Origin: Prevotella sp.
GTDB lineage: Bacteria; Bacteroidota; Bacteroidia; Bacteroidales; Bacteroidaceae
Assembly (NCBI GenBank): GCA_024697405.1
Contig: JAILFU010000171.1
Location: 1 to 64,000 of the forward strand
DNA length: 64,000 nt
Reading direction: 5' to 3'
The translations under genes were made by a program, and so were the position numbers. Each line of letters opens with the position of its first letter. The stretch's first letter is position 1. The notes under the pieces are model-generated. The model made no database searches and was not told where the DNA came from. It worked only from the letters and a program-made list of their open reading frames with translations. This document shows, piece by piece, positions 34,473-43,205 of this stretch.

Positions 34473-37400
34473 ATGAGAAAAACTTACTCAATGCTTCTTG
34501 CACTGCTGCTTACAGCGGCAGGTGCTGTGAATGCCAATGCCGGAAAGATGATCTCACTCGACGAGGTCCCCTTTACCACATGGGAAGGCTATGGCATCGA
34601 TGCATCGCAAGGTGAACCTGCCACTTGTGCATGGGTCATCGGCGAACCTACTGGCCAGCCTTATGGCGACGCCAGCGTTATCAACGGAGCCGACCTCTCG
34701 CTCTACAGCAAGCTGGTCATCACCTACACTGAAGGCACACCCCGTGTGCTGCTCAACCGCGACGTGCCCGAAGGTCAGTGGAATTCCGACGAGGCAGAGT
34801 CGAAGCTCATCGAGTTCCCCAAAGACGGTTGGAGCTCAAAGTACTTCAGCAACAACACCGACGATGGTGTCCTTATTGTCGACTTGAAGCAAATCAAGAA
34901 GGACAAGGGCTATGTCCGTCTGCACGCCATCAAGGGTGCCAACTGGGCTAATGTCACAGTCACCAGCATGGAAGTGGAGGCTCAGAGCAATGCGCAGCAG
35001 GTAGGTTGGACCAACCTCATCACCAATGGTGACATGGAAGGTGAGGACAACAGCTGCTTCTGGGCTAGGGAAGAGAATGCCGACCCCGTGGCATGGCCTA
35101 TCACCGACGGCGACGGCCGCGACGGCAGCCGTGGTGTGAAGGTTCACGCTGCTGCTGGTGCTGCTCAGGACTGGGACGCCCAGTTCTGGATTAACCTGCC
35201 TGAGACGCTCGCTCCCGACACCAAGTATCGTGTCAGCTTCGACTATCGCTCAAGCATCGACGGCTCGATGGACACACAGGCTCACCGCGATCCCAGCGAC
35301 TACATCCACTATGAGATGTTGGGCACCATCAACACCACTCCCGACTGGCAGACCTTCACGGCTGAAGGCACGCTCACCGCACAGCAGTCGGGTGAAACCA
35401 CCATGCACTCCATCGCATTCAACCTCTCGAAGGATCGTGAAAACGATGTCGACTTCTACTTCGACAACATCAAGTTCGAGGTCTACAAATATGGCACCAC
35501 CGTCGAGTACTCCATGGATGTGCTGAAGGTAGACTTCGGTTTCGACACCAACATTCCTGAGCTGGTGAAGGCTTGTGGCAAGCCCCGCCTCCTCTTCCCC
35601 ACCGACATGGTGACCGTGACCAGCGACAACGAGGCTATGGAAATCATGACTGTTGAGGGATTCCCCGACGGCCGTTTCTACATCTTCCTGGAGGATGGCC
35701 TGGAGGAAGATGCCGAGGTTGAGGTCTCGCTGAAGAACCCCGCCGATGCTGCCTACCATCTGGTTTACACTTCTGGCCCTGGTGGCGACGTTACCGACTT
35801 CACCGTTCCCGCAGTCTTCAACGATGAGATTACTGTGGAGGATGCCTATTCCTACAACTTCGTGAAGCCTACCGTGATTGCTGCTGATCCCGAGGACGGC
35901 TCGTTCAACCTGCCCAACAGCATCAAGGAGTTCAAGATTACCTTCGACAAGCCCGCCGACTGCTCGAAGCTCGTTGCCACGCTCAATGGCAAGGCGCTCG
36001 CTGTCAATCCCTCCGAGGGCTTCGAGGAGCAGGTCACCCTCGTCCGCAGCGGCGATGACCTCCCCGACGGCCTCTACATCCTGAAGCTCGACAAGATCTT
36101 CTCAGAGGATCCTCTCGTGGAAGACGACTACAGCACCTTCACGCTCAACATCAACGTGGGTAAGGTGGTCTACGACCCGAACGACCTTCCCAAGGAAATG
36201 TTGCCCGACTACTTCGCTACGACTGAGGCCAATGGCATTCCTGAGGGCTATATCCTGACCTTCGGCGAGGAAATCCGCACCGCTGAGGGCGGCAGCTATG
36301 GCAGTGGCCCGCGTATGTTCAACTTCAGCGAGGGTGGCGACTTCACCAAGGGTCTCTACTACCGCGAAGGCTATGTGGAGTATGGAAGCACCGCTGGCTA
36401 TCCCCTCCCGCTCGAGGCTGGCAAGAAGTACAACGTGCGTTTCAACACCGCTATGTGGAAGGAGAGTGGCAACCTCACGCTCTTCCAGATTCTGACCGAG
36501 GCTGGCGATCCTGTCATTTCGCAGATGATCAACAACAACCCCAATGTCAACGGCGCAACAACTGCTGTAACAGGTTCTACCGTTACTGAGATTCAGTTCA
36601 TCCCCGATGCTACTGCCAACTATCTGCTCCGCTGGACAGCTGCCCAGAGCGAGGAAGGCAATACGGGATTCTTCGAAATCATTCTGGCTAACCCCAGCGT
36701 GCGCTACATCCCCAACCAGGTGGGCATCGAAGAGACCCAGCTGCTGAACACCGCTCTTGAGAATGCCAAGGCCGTGCGCGACGGCAACAACTCTGCCCGC
36801 TACGACGGTGAGATCTTCAACGCACTCGTTGCCGCTATCGACAAGTACGAGGCTGAGATGACCGCCTACACCGCTCCCTCTGCTTTCAGGAAGGCTGCTG
36901 CCGACCTCGACGCAAAGGCTCAGGCCATGAAGGATCACCGCACGTTGTGCGACAAGTTCGACACCACTGCTGCCAGCGCCATGCAGACCGTGCTCGACAA
37001 TGCCGAGAACAAGTTTGCCAAGTCTGAACTCTATGCACAGCTGAAGGGCATTGCCGAAAAGTGGGCTGTTGCCGACGTCGACGACGAGGGTAACGTCTAT
37101 GTGGCTGCCAAGGTGGTGAAGGACGACGCTACGCTCTCCGAGGCCATCGCAGAGATGGAGCAGATTGCCAAGGTGGCTGCTGCCATGTTCTCCGAGGGTG
37201 AGTCTGTCACCGGCGACGCCGGCATCGAGGTACTCGTCGACCGCGTCCGTCAGGGTGCCGAAGGTCTGATGGAGATGGGTGTTTCTGAGGACGACGAACT
37301 CATCGTTCTTGCCAACAATGCCCTGACCGACGACGACGAGCTGGCTGAAGCCATGAAGAACCGTCTGAAGCTGGAGTTCTACAACAAGATGAAGAATGGC

Positions 37401-38192
37401 GACAACAGCCTCTTCGCTCCTACCGGCGAGGTAGATCCCGAGACTGAGGAGCCCATCACGAAGACCTACAACTTCACCGTGTTTGCCAAGAACCCGAACA
37501 TCTATGCATGGTCGGTGAGCGCACAGTACTCTCCTGAGAATGTTCCCGGTTGGGATGTGCCCATCGGTTCTGGCGAGCTGAACACCATTTGGGTGGGTGG
37601 TACTCCGCGTAACATCGAGGGTGTGCCCGAGGATGTTGCCTTCACCAAGTATCACCAGCGTGTACGCATGCAGCAGACCGTCTATGACCTGCCCGCAGGT
37701 ATCTACAATGTCATCATCGACGCCACGAACTGGGCTGACGACGACAATACCGACGGCTATGCATTCATCAAGACCTCTGCTACGCCTGAGGTTGAGGAAG
37801 GCATCGAAGAGGATCCCGCTGTGAACTTCGCTGATACACTTGCCCTGAACTATCACGGCCAGTATGTGGGTCACCACGACAACGTCTTCACCGTAGAGGT
37901 TGTGGATGGTATCCTGACCTTCGGTTGTAACTTCGGTGCACAGTCGCAGTACGAGTTCGACCATGTGAAGATCATGCTCAGCGGTGCTGCTGCAGGCTTC
38001 GACTATGCCAAGGGCTACGAGGAAGTGCTCACTTCCATCGACAATGCTCCTGCTGCCAATGTCAAGGTTCGCGCCATCGAGGTTTACGACCTCAACGGTC
38101 GCCGCCTCTACAACGCACAGAAGGGTGTCAACATCCTGCGCAAGCAGATGAGCGACGGCACCATCCGCATCGAAAAGGTAGTAATCAAGTAA
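34473..38192 (+). CDS. Large secreted multidomain protein, carbohydrate-binding-like modules
   Basis: 1239 residues, no enzymatic domain recognised. Signal peptide 1-24, a jelly-roll module at about 180-345 (L-I-T-N-G-D-M-E-G ... F-Y-F-D-N-I-K-F-E) like family 4/9 carbohydrate-binding modules, an Ig-like domain (about 470-570), helical FIVAR-like repeats (about 755-990), and a beta-sandwich near the end (L-P-A-G-I-Y-N-V-I-I-D) similar to one in the 18956 CotH protein. The end V-Y-D-L-N-G-R-R-L-Y marks a Prevotella-type secretion tail. Probably surface-bound glycan-binding or scaffold protein, co-expressed with the following CotH gene eight bases away. Binding target unknown. Confidence 0.6.
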   Translation: MRKTYSMLLALLLTAAGAVNANAGKMISLDEVPFTTWEGYGIDASQGEPATCAWVIGEPTGQPYGDASVINGADLSLYSKLVITYTEGTPRVLLNRDVPEGQWNSDEAESKLIEFPKDGWSSKYFSNNTDDGVLIVDLKQIKKDKGYVRLHAIKGANWANVTVTSMEVEAQSNAQQVGWTNLITNGDMEGEDNSCFWAREENADPVAWPITDGDGRDGSRGVKVHAAAGAAQDWDAQFWINLPETLAPDTKYRVSFDYRSSIDGSMDTQAHRDPSDYIHYEMLGTINTTPDWQTFTAEGTLTAQQSGETTMHSIAFNLSKDRENDVDFYFDNIKFEVYKYGTTVEYSMDVLKVDFGFDTNIPELVKACGKPRLLFPTDMVTVTSDNEAMEIMTVEGFPDGRFYIFLEDGLEEDAEVEVSLKNPADAAYHLVYTSGPGGDVTDFTVPAVFNDEITVEDAYSYNFVKPTVIAADPEDGSFNLPNSIKEFKITFDKPADCSKLVATLNGKALAVNPSEGFEEQVTLVRSGDDLPDGLYILKLDKIFSEDPLVEDDYSTFTLNINVGKVVYDPNDLPKEMLPDYFATTEANGIPEGYILTFGEEIRTAEGGSYGSGPRMFNFSEGGDFTKGLYYREGYVEYGSTAGYPLPLEAGKKYNVRFNTAMWKESGNLTLFQILTEAGDPVISQMINNNPNVNGATTAVTGSTVTEIQFIPDATANYLLRWTAAQSEEGNTGFFEIILANPSVRYIPNQVGIEETQLLNTALENAKAVRDGNNSARYDGEIFNALVAAIDKYEAEMTAYTAPSAFRKAAADLDAKAQAMKDHRTLCDKFDTTAASAMQTVLDNAENKFAKSELYAQLKGIAEKWAVADVDDEGNVYVAAKVVKDDATLSEAIAEMEQIAKVAAAMFSEGESVTGDAGIEVLVDRVRQGAEGLMEMGVSEDDELIVLANNALTDDDELAEAMKNRLKLEFYNKMKNGDNSLFAPTGEVDPETEEPITKTYNFTVFAKNPNIYAWSVSAQYSPENVPGWDVPIGSGELNTIWVGGTPRNIEGVPEDVAFTKYHQRVRMQQTVYDLPAGIYNVIIDATNWADDDNTDGYAFIKTSATPEVEEGIEEDPAVNFADTLALNYHGQYVGHHDNVFTVEVVDGILTFGCNFGAQSQYEFDHVKIMLSGAAAGFDYAKGYEEVLTSIDNAPAANVKVRAIEVYDLNGRRLYNAQKGVNILRKQMSDGTIRIEKVVIK

Positions 38193-38200
38193 TCTCATTG

Positions 38201-40636
38201 ATGAAAACATTCACAAGCGGGCAAGCATGCAACAGGCATGTTTGCCCGCTATGCTTCCTCATTCTGGCCTTGCTCCTCCCAGCAGGCTTGCAGGCCCAGC
38301 CGACGTTTAGCCGGCAGCATGGCTTCTGCGAAGAACCGTTCGACCTCACCATCGGCGGAGCCGAGGGGCAAGCAGTACACTACACCCTCGACGGCAGCGA
38401 ACCTTCGCCTTCCAGCCCCGTCTATGCTCAGCCCCTCACCATCAGCACAACCACCATCCTCCGCGCCGCAACCTTCAACGGCCTTGAGCGCACCTCGTCG
38501 GTCGTCACCGCCACTTGGCTTTTCCCCGCCGATGTGCTCAAGCAGAGCAATACTCCAGAGGGCTATCCCTCACAATGGGGCGACTTCTGCCAGATATGGG
38601 GCACCGCTCCCGCCGACTATGAGATGGATCCTGAGATGACCACCGACCCCGTCTTGCGTCCCAAGATTCTCGAAGGCCTCAGACAGCTGCCCGTCCTGAG
38701 CATCGTCACCGACCGCAACAACCTGTTCAGCCACGTCAACGACCCTGAGCGCGGAGGCATCTACATCTTTACAGGCCCGCCGGTAGGCGACCCCACCGGG
38801 CACGGCTGGACAAGGCCTGCCAGCATCGAGCTGTTCAGCTACTCGTCCGCCGCCGACGCCCCCTCTCCGTCTTTGTCCGCCGACGGCTTACCCGCCGACT
38901 TCTCCACCACCTGCGGCCTGCGCCTGCATGGCGGTCATGGCCGTCTGGCAGAGAAGAATCCGAAGCACTCCTTCCGGCTGGTCTTCAAGGATGAATACGG
39001 GCCGAAGACGCTGCAATATCCGCTCTTTGGCGACAATCAGCCCCAGAAGTTCAACCAGCTCGTGCTGCGCTGCCATTTCGGCAATTCCTGGCAGCACTGG
39101 GGCGAGAGCAACCGCCAGAAGGCACAGTACACCCGCGACGTATGGGCACGCCGCATACAGCGGAAGATGGGCCACACCAGCGTCAACGCACGTTATGTAC
39201 ACCTCTTGCTCAACGGCATGTACTGGGGACTCTACAACCTGGCAGAGCGCGTCGACGACCAGTTCGGCAAAGACCATCTTGGCGGCAGCAAATCCGACAT
39301 CGACGTCGTCAAGATAGAGGAAGACGGCGGCAACCATACCGAGGCCAGCGAGGGCACACTCGATGCCTGGCAGCTCATGGTGGATGCAGCCCGGGTTGTG
39401 GGCGGCAGCAGCTCGAACACAGTCCATGCGACCCCCTCCGAAGCCTATCAGATGCTCTCCGACTCACTCCTCGACATCGATGCCTTCATCGACTACATGC
39501 TCATCAACCAGTATGCCGGCAACACCGACTGGGACCACCACAACTGGTACGCCATCCGCCGCTGCGGCACCGACAGTCAGGGCTTCCGCTTCCTCTGTTG
39601 GGACACCGAAATCATTCTGGAGAGTGAGCGCGAGAACGTGCTCTCGAAGAACAACGGAAACAGCTTTCCCACGGGCATCTTCCACAACCTGCTCCACAAC
39701 GACGACTTTGCCCGCCGCTACGTGCGCCGCGCCAAGGAGTTGCTCACCGACGACGGGCTGCTGGGCGAGGAGAGCGTTGTCGAGGTCTGGGACAGTCTCT
39801 ACCAAACCATCAGCTCCGCCCTCTACTGCGAGGCAGCACGCTGGGGCGACTATCGGCGCGACGTCCACCAATGGCAGACTCCAGGCAAGCTCTACACCGT
39901 CGACGGCACCTACATGGCCGAGCGCCAGCGACTGCTCACACAGTATTTCCCCGTGCGCACCGACCGCGTGCTCAACCAGATTACCAGCTTTGTCAATATC
40001 GACGACTTCGAGATGCCCGACGGCTGGGAGCTGCTTGCCGCAAATATGTTCCATGAGTGGGACGGCACAGGAGCCGACGCACAGCCTGTGGACAAGCAAG
40101 TGCATGTGGACTGGAACTTTGGCGTCAATGCCTCTGGCGGAACAGCCATTGCCGGCTTCGTCAACGTTGACCACAACCAGTTTGCCGACCTCTCCTCCTA
40201 CGACTACCTCGTGCTGAGAGGGCAGGGGAGTGGTCTGCGCATCCTGGCCAACCGCTTGGTGGCCCACGGCCCGTGGAAACAGGTGACTGTCAGTTTCAAC
40301 AGCAGCGACCCCTATTGGAGCAATGACTTCCAGGCCATCGTCTTCCCCTTGGCTGACCTGAAGACCATCAAGACCAGCGAAGGAAAGAGCCGCAACGACA
40401 GCTTCGTACACCTGCATGCGCTAAAGGTCGACTGGAGCAGCACGGTCAACGTCCGAGCAGCATACCTCATTCCTTCAGAAGAAAAACTATGCGTCGATGG
40501 ATTGGCACAACAGGCCACTCCTTCCGTCGATGCTGTCTACGATCTGCAAGGTCGCCGCCTCAAGGACAAGATGCCTCATTCCTCATCAATCAGAAAAGGC
40601 ATATATATCAAGAACGGCAAGAAATATGTTTATTAA
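38201..40636 (+). CDS. Secreted CotH-kinase-domain protein with chitobiase-type module
   Basis: 811 residues from ATG 38201. Signal peptide about 1-32 (ends G-L-Q-A-Q). Residues about 45-105 match the CHB_HEX_C / Fn3-associated module (V-H-Y-T-L-D-G-S-E-P), followed by a CotH domain (about 215-520; H-S-F-R-L-V-F-K, Y-W-G-L-Y-N-L-A-E-R-V-D, W-D-T-E-I) and a C-terminal beta-sandwich. The end V-Y-D-L-Q-G-R-R-L ... K-G-I-Y-I-K-N-G-K-K-Y is the Prevotella secretion tail. Eight bases after the large secreted protein, so part of the HTCS-linked unit. The role is unknown. Confidence 0.82.
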   Translation: MKTFTSGQACNRHVCPLCFLILALLLPAGLQAQPTFSRQHGFCEEPFDLTIGGAEGQAVHYTLDGSEPSPSSPVYAQPLTISTTTILRAATFNGLERTSSVVTATWLFPADVLKQSNTPEGYPSQWGDFCQIWGTAPADYEMDPEMTTDPVLRPKILEGLRQLPVLSIVTDRNNLFSHVNDPERGGIYIFTGPPVGDPTGHGWTRPASIELFSYSSAADAPSPSLSADGLPADFSTTCGLRLHGGHGRLAEKNPKHSFRLVFKDEYGPKTLQYPLFGDNQPQKFNQLVLRCHFGNSWQHWGESNRQKAQYTRDVWARRIQRKMGHTSVNARYVHLLLNGMYWGLYNLAERVDDQFGKDHLGGSKSDIDVVKIEEDGGNHTEASEGTLDAWQLMVDAARVVGGSSSNTVHATPSEAYQMLSDSLLDIDAFIDYMLINQYAGNTDWDHHNWYAIRRCGTDSQGFRFLCWDTEIILESERENVLSKNNGNSFPTGIFHNLLHNDDFARRYVRRAKELLTDDGLLGEESVVEVWDSLYQTISSALYCEAARWGDYRRDVHQWQTPGKLYTVDGTYMAERQRLLTQYFPVRTDRVLNQITSFVNIDDFEMPDGWELLAANMFHEWDGTGADAQPVDKQVHVDWNFGVNASGGTAIAGFVNVDHNQFADLSSYDYLVLRGQGSGLRILANRLVAHGPWKQVTVSFNSSDPYWSNDFQAIVFPLADLKTIKTSEGKSRNDSFVHLHALKVDWSSTVNVRAAYLIPSEEKLCVDGLAQQATPSVDAVYDLQGRRLKDKMPHSSSIRKGIYIKNGKKYVY

Positions 40637-40730
40637 ACAACATGCTCATTGTCCTCTTTCGCACGCAAGAAATAGCCCTTTCTTTGATGGTACGATGGCG
40701 GTCTCCCTCATCCATTCGAGGTTTTCCGCG

Positions 40731-41103
40731 AAAACTCTGCAACCCTGCACCTGGAACAGACAACCATCTGTATTCCAAAACATTGGAGGTAGTACACTTT
40801 GACGAAAACCCTGCATAAACGCTGCATGCCCCAGCATCGTTACCCCTGACAACTCCGAAGAAAAGTCCCAAGCCTTGGGACAAAAAAATACTGCCCGTAT
40901 TTTCCCAAACGGCGTTAGTATTTTTCTGAACGGCGTTCCTGTTTTCCTGCATGGAGCGCGTATATAGACAAATGCATAGTTGATGCAGGGTTTTGTTCCA
41001 AGTCTGCACCTAATACTTTTCTAAAAATCAGCGAGTTACAGAGTCAGAGTGCAGAGTTGCAGGGTTTAATAAAATAGGCAATAATATAGCAGTTGACCCA
41101 GGA
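40731..41103. repeat. Composite non-coding repeat element, copy 3
   Basis: Same layout as copies 1 and 2: words around 40731-40751, GTACACTTTG near 40792 with words to 40827, palindrome GTCCCAAGCCTTGGGAC (40865-40881), three 21-base units at 40891-40911, 40912-40932 and 40933-40953, reverse words GCAGAGTTGCAGGGTTT (41051-41067), end block AGGCAATAATATAGCAGTTG beginning 41076. It is followed directly by an 83-base inverted repeat (41077-41304). No gene inside. Confidence 0.8.
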
Positions 41104-41304
41104 ATTCTTTTCCGGCGGTAGCAGCTCCCCTCCCCTCAAGGGGAGGGGCAGGGGTGGGGTCGGTAATATCCTTTCAACGAATCTACCATCGGCTGTTTTT
41201 CTCCGTGGAAAAAGTTACAGGCCCCAGCCCTGCCCCTCCCCTTGAGGGGAGGGGAGTGGCTACCGCCGGAGAAAAATTCCTGTGCCAACTGCTATATTGT
41301 TGCC
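41077..41304. repeat. 83-base inverted repeat at the end of repeat copy 3
   Basis: Arms 41077-41159 and 41222-41304 are reverse complements at about 90% (roughly 8 mismatches of 83) with a 62-base spacer. Each arm reads from the GGCAAYAATATAGCAGTTG block to a G-rich end. No transposase gene is present. Confidence 0.8.
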
Positions 41305-41586
41305 ATAAAATATGGCCAAACTGCTGTGTTCAACCACAATGCGGTATTACCAAAACTAATGAGGTCTTCGTGTGGCCGAAAGCCACATGAAGACCATGTT
41401 TTATGGCTCACCTTAAGAATGGTCTCCCTGTTACCCTGTCCTATAACATTTTTACAAAAAAGTGAGCGAAAATTTGTGAAGTTGCGGGAAATACCTTATC
41501 TTTGCATTCGCTATCGCTCATCGCGGCGGTCTGCGGCTTTCTAGTCGCTGCGTCAACTTACACATAACTAAATAAAATTAAGCACA
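41305..41586 (+). promoter_or_regulatory. Upstream region of the nitroreductase gene
   Basis: No gene. TTTG at 41473-41476 and TATCTTTG at 41497-41504 (20-base spacer) form the likely promoter, giving a leader of about 80 bases. Confidence 0.6.
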
Positions 41587-42189
41587 ATGAAAAAATTCAT
41601 CATTCTGGCCACGTTCGCTGCCATGATGGCGCAGTCGGCCTTTTCGCAAGTGAAAACGCCGTCGTTCGACGAAGTGTTGACAACCCGTCGCAGCATCCGC
41701 AGCTACGATGCCACGAAGAAGATCTCTGAGCAGGAGGTTCGCAAGCTGATGGAAGCCGTGCAGGAGGCTCCGTCGTGGGCCAATCAGCAGCCTACGAAGT
41801 ATTATGTGGCCATATCGCCTGAAAAGGTAGCTGCCGTGCAGGATCTCGTCGGCGGCAACAAACAGCGCATTCTGGGCGCTCCCGTGCTTATCGTCTCAAC
41901 CTACGAGCGTGGCAAGTCGGGCTTCTTCCAGGGCAATCCCGCCAACGAGGTGGGTGATGGCTGGGGTGCCTACGACAACGGCCTCTCCAACTGCTACCTC
42001 GTGCTGAAGGCCCGTGCCATGGGCTTCGACACGCTCATCATGGGCATGCGTGATGCCGACAAGCTGCGCCAGCTTTTCAGCATCCCCAGCGAGGAGACCG
42101 TCATGGCCGTGATTGCTCTGGGCTACCGTGCCGCCCAGCCCGTTCAGCCCCGTCACCGACAGTTGGATGACATGGTGAAGTTCTATTGA
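41587..42189 (+). CDS. Nitroreductase family protein with signal peptide
   Basis: 200 residues. M-K-K-F-I-I-L-A-T-F-A-A-M-M-A-Q-S-A-F-S-Q is a Sec-type signal, then the FMN-binding nitroreductase fold begins with the R-R-S-I-R-S-Y-D motif (phosphate ligands). W-A-N-Q-Q-P, D-T-L-I-M-G-M-R and I-A-L-G-Y-R complete the fold. FMN-dependent oxidoreductase of unknown substrate, predicted to work in the periplasm. It starts a likely unit with the two GH43 genes (next ATG 23 bases after the stop). Confidence 0.88.
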   Translation: MKKFIILATFAAMMAQSAFSQVKTPSFDEVLTTRRSIRSYDATKKISEQEVRKLMEAVQEAPSWANQQPTKYYVAISPEKVAAVQDLVGGNKQRILGAPVLIVSTYERGKSGFFQGNPANEVGDGWGAYDNGLSNCYLVLKARAMGFDTLIMGMRDADKLRQLFSIPSEETVMAVIALGYRAAQPVQPRHRQLDDMVKFY

Positions 42190-42212
42190 CGACGGACTAA
42201 AACGTGCACAAG

Positions 42213-43205
42213 ATGAAGACGAAACTGTTTTTCCTTTCCCTGCTGGCTGTAGCGTGCCTGCAGAATGCCTCGGCTCAAAGGAATATGCGCGTGAGGAACA
42301 ACGTGCCGCTGGACTCCATACGGCTGAGCGACCCGGCCATTCTGGCCGACCAGAAGACGAATATGTACTACATGACGGGCACAGGCGGCATGATGTGGCG
42401 CAGTGCTGACCTGAAGCGCTGGGAGGGGCCGATGCGCGTGACGGCGTTCGAGGCCGACTCCTGGATGGGGCCGAGGCCGATGATCTGGGCTGCTGAGCTG
42501 CACCAGACGGGCGACGGCTGGTATTACTACTTTGCTACTTTTACGAATCAGGCGGTGAAGATAGACACGGTGCGCGGCAATGTCATCGAGCGCCGTGCCT
42601 CGCAGGTGCTGCGGGCCGACAACCCTATGGGACCTTACCGTGCCTTCGGCGACGCCACCTACCTGCCTGCCGACCGTCCGACGCTCGACGGCACCTACTG
42701 GAAAGACCGCGACGGAAAGCCGTACATGGTGTTCTGTGGAGAGTGGCTGCAGAACTGGAACGGCACGGTGGAGAAGATTGAGCTGAAGCCCGACCTCAGC
42801 GGCACCATCGGTGAGCCGAAAATACTCTTCCGCGCCAGCGACTCGCCTTGGAGCCGTGAACGGAACGACCAAGGCGAGATTACCTGGAACAAGGTGACTG
42901 ACGGCCCCTACCTCTTCCGCACAGGCACGGGACGACTGGGCATGGTATGGACATCGTGGGTCTTCGATGTCTACACACAGGGCGTGGCCTACTCAGAAAG
43001 CGGCACCCTCGACGGCCCCTGGGCGCAGGAGCCAGAGCCCATCACGCCTCCAGGCTACGGCCACTCGATGCTCTTCCAGCGCTTCGACGGCCAGTGGATG
43101 ATGGCCGTTCATCACCATTCCAAGGATGACAGGGGGCGTACGGTGCGCATCCCTCATCTGTTCGAGGTAGACTTGAGCGGCGACAAACTGACAGTTAAAA
43201 AATGA
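42213..43205 (+). CDS. GH43-family glycoside hydrolase, secreted
   Basis: 330 residues from ATG 42213 with a signal peptide ending N-A-S-A-Q. A single five-bladed propeller of family 43: catalytic base Asp in R-L-S-D-P-A-I-L, a central Asp in T-L-D-G-T-Y-W, and, at the place where many family members have E-G-P, the sequence T-D-G-P-Y-L, so the usual Glu acid may be Asp in this subfamily. Substrate probably an arabinose- or xylose-type side chain, but not proven. Its stop overlaps the next GH43 start by four bases. Confidence 0.75.
   Translation: MKTKLFFLSLLAVACLQNASAQRNMRVRNNVPLDSIRLSDPAILADQKTNMYYMTGTGGMMWRSADLKRWEGPMRVTAFEADSWMGPRPMIWAAELHQTGDGWYYYFATFTNQAVKIDTVRGNVIERRASQVLRADNPMGPYRAFGDATYLPADRPTLDGTYWKDRDGKPYMVFCGEWLQNWNGTVEKIELKPDLSGTIGEPKILFRASDSPWSRERNDQGEITWNKVTDGPYLFRTGTGRLGMVWTSWVFDVYTQGVAYSESGTLDGPWAQEPEPITPPGYGHSMLFQRFDGQWMMAVHHHSKDDRGRTVRIPHLFEVDLSGDKLTVKK

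Noticed and set aside
40731-41304. Insertion sequence or autonomous transposon
   Set aside because: No transposase frame in any of the copies; the element is non-coding and its shared parts are not at uniform distance.
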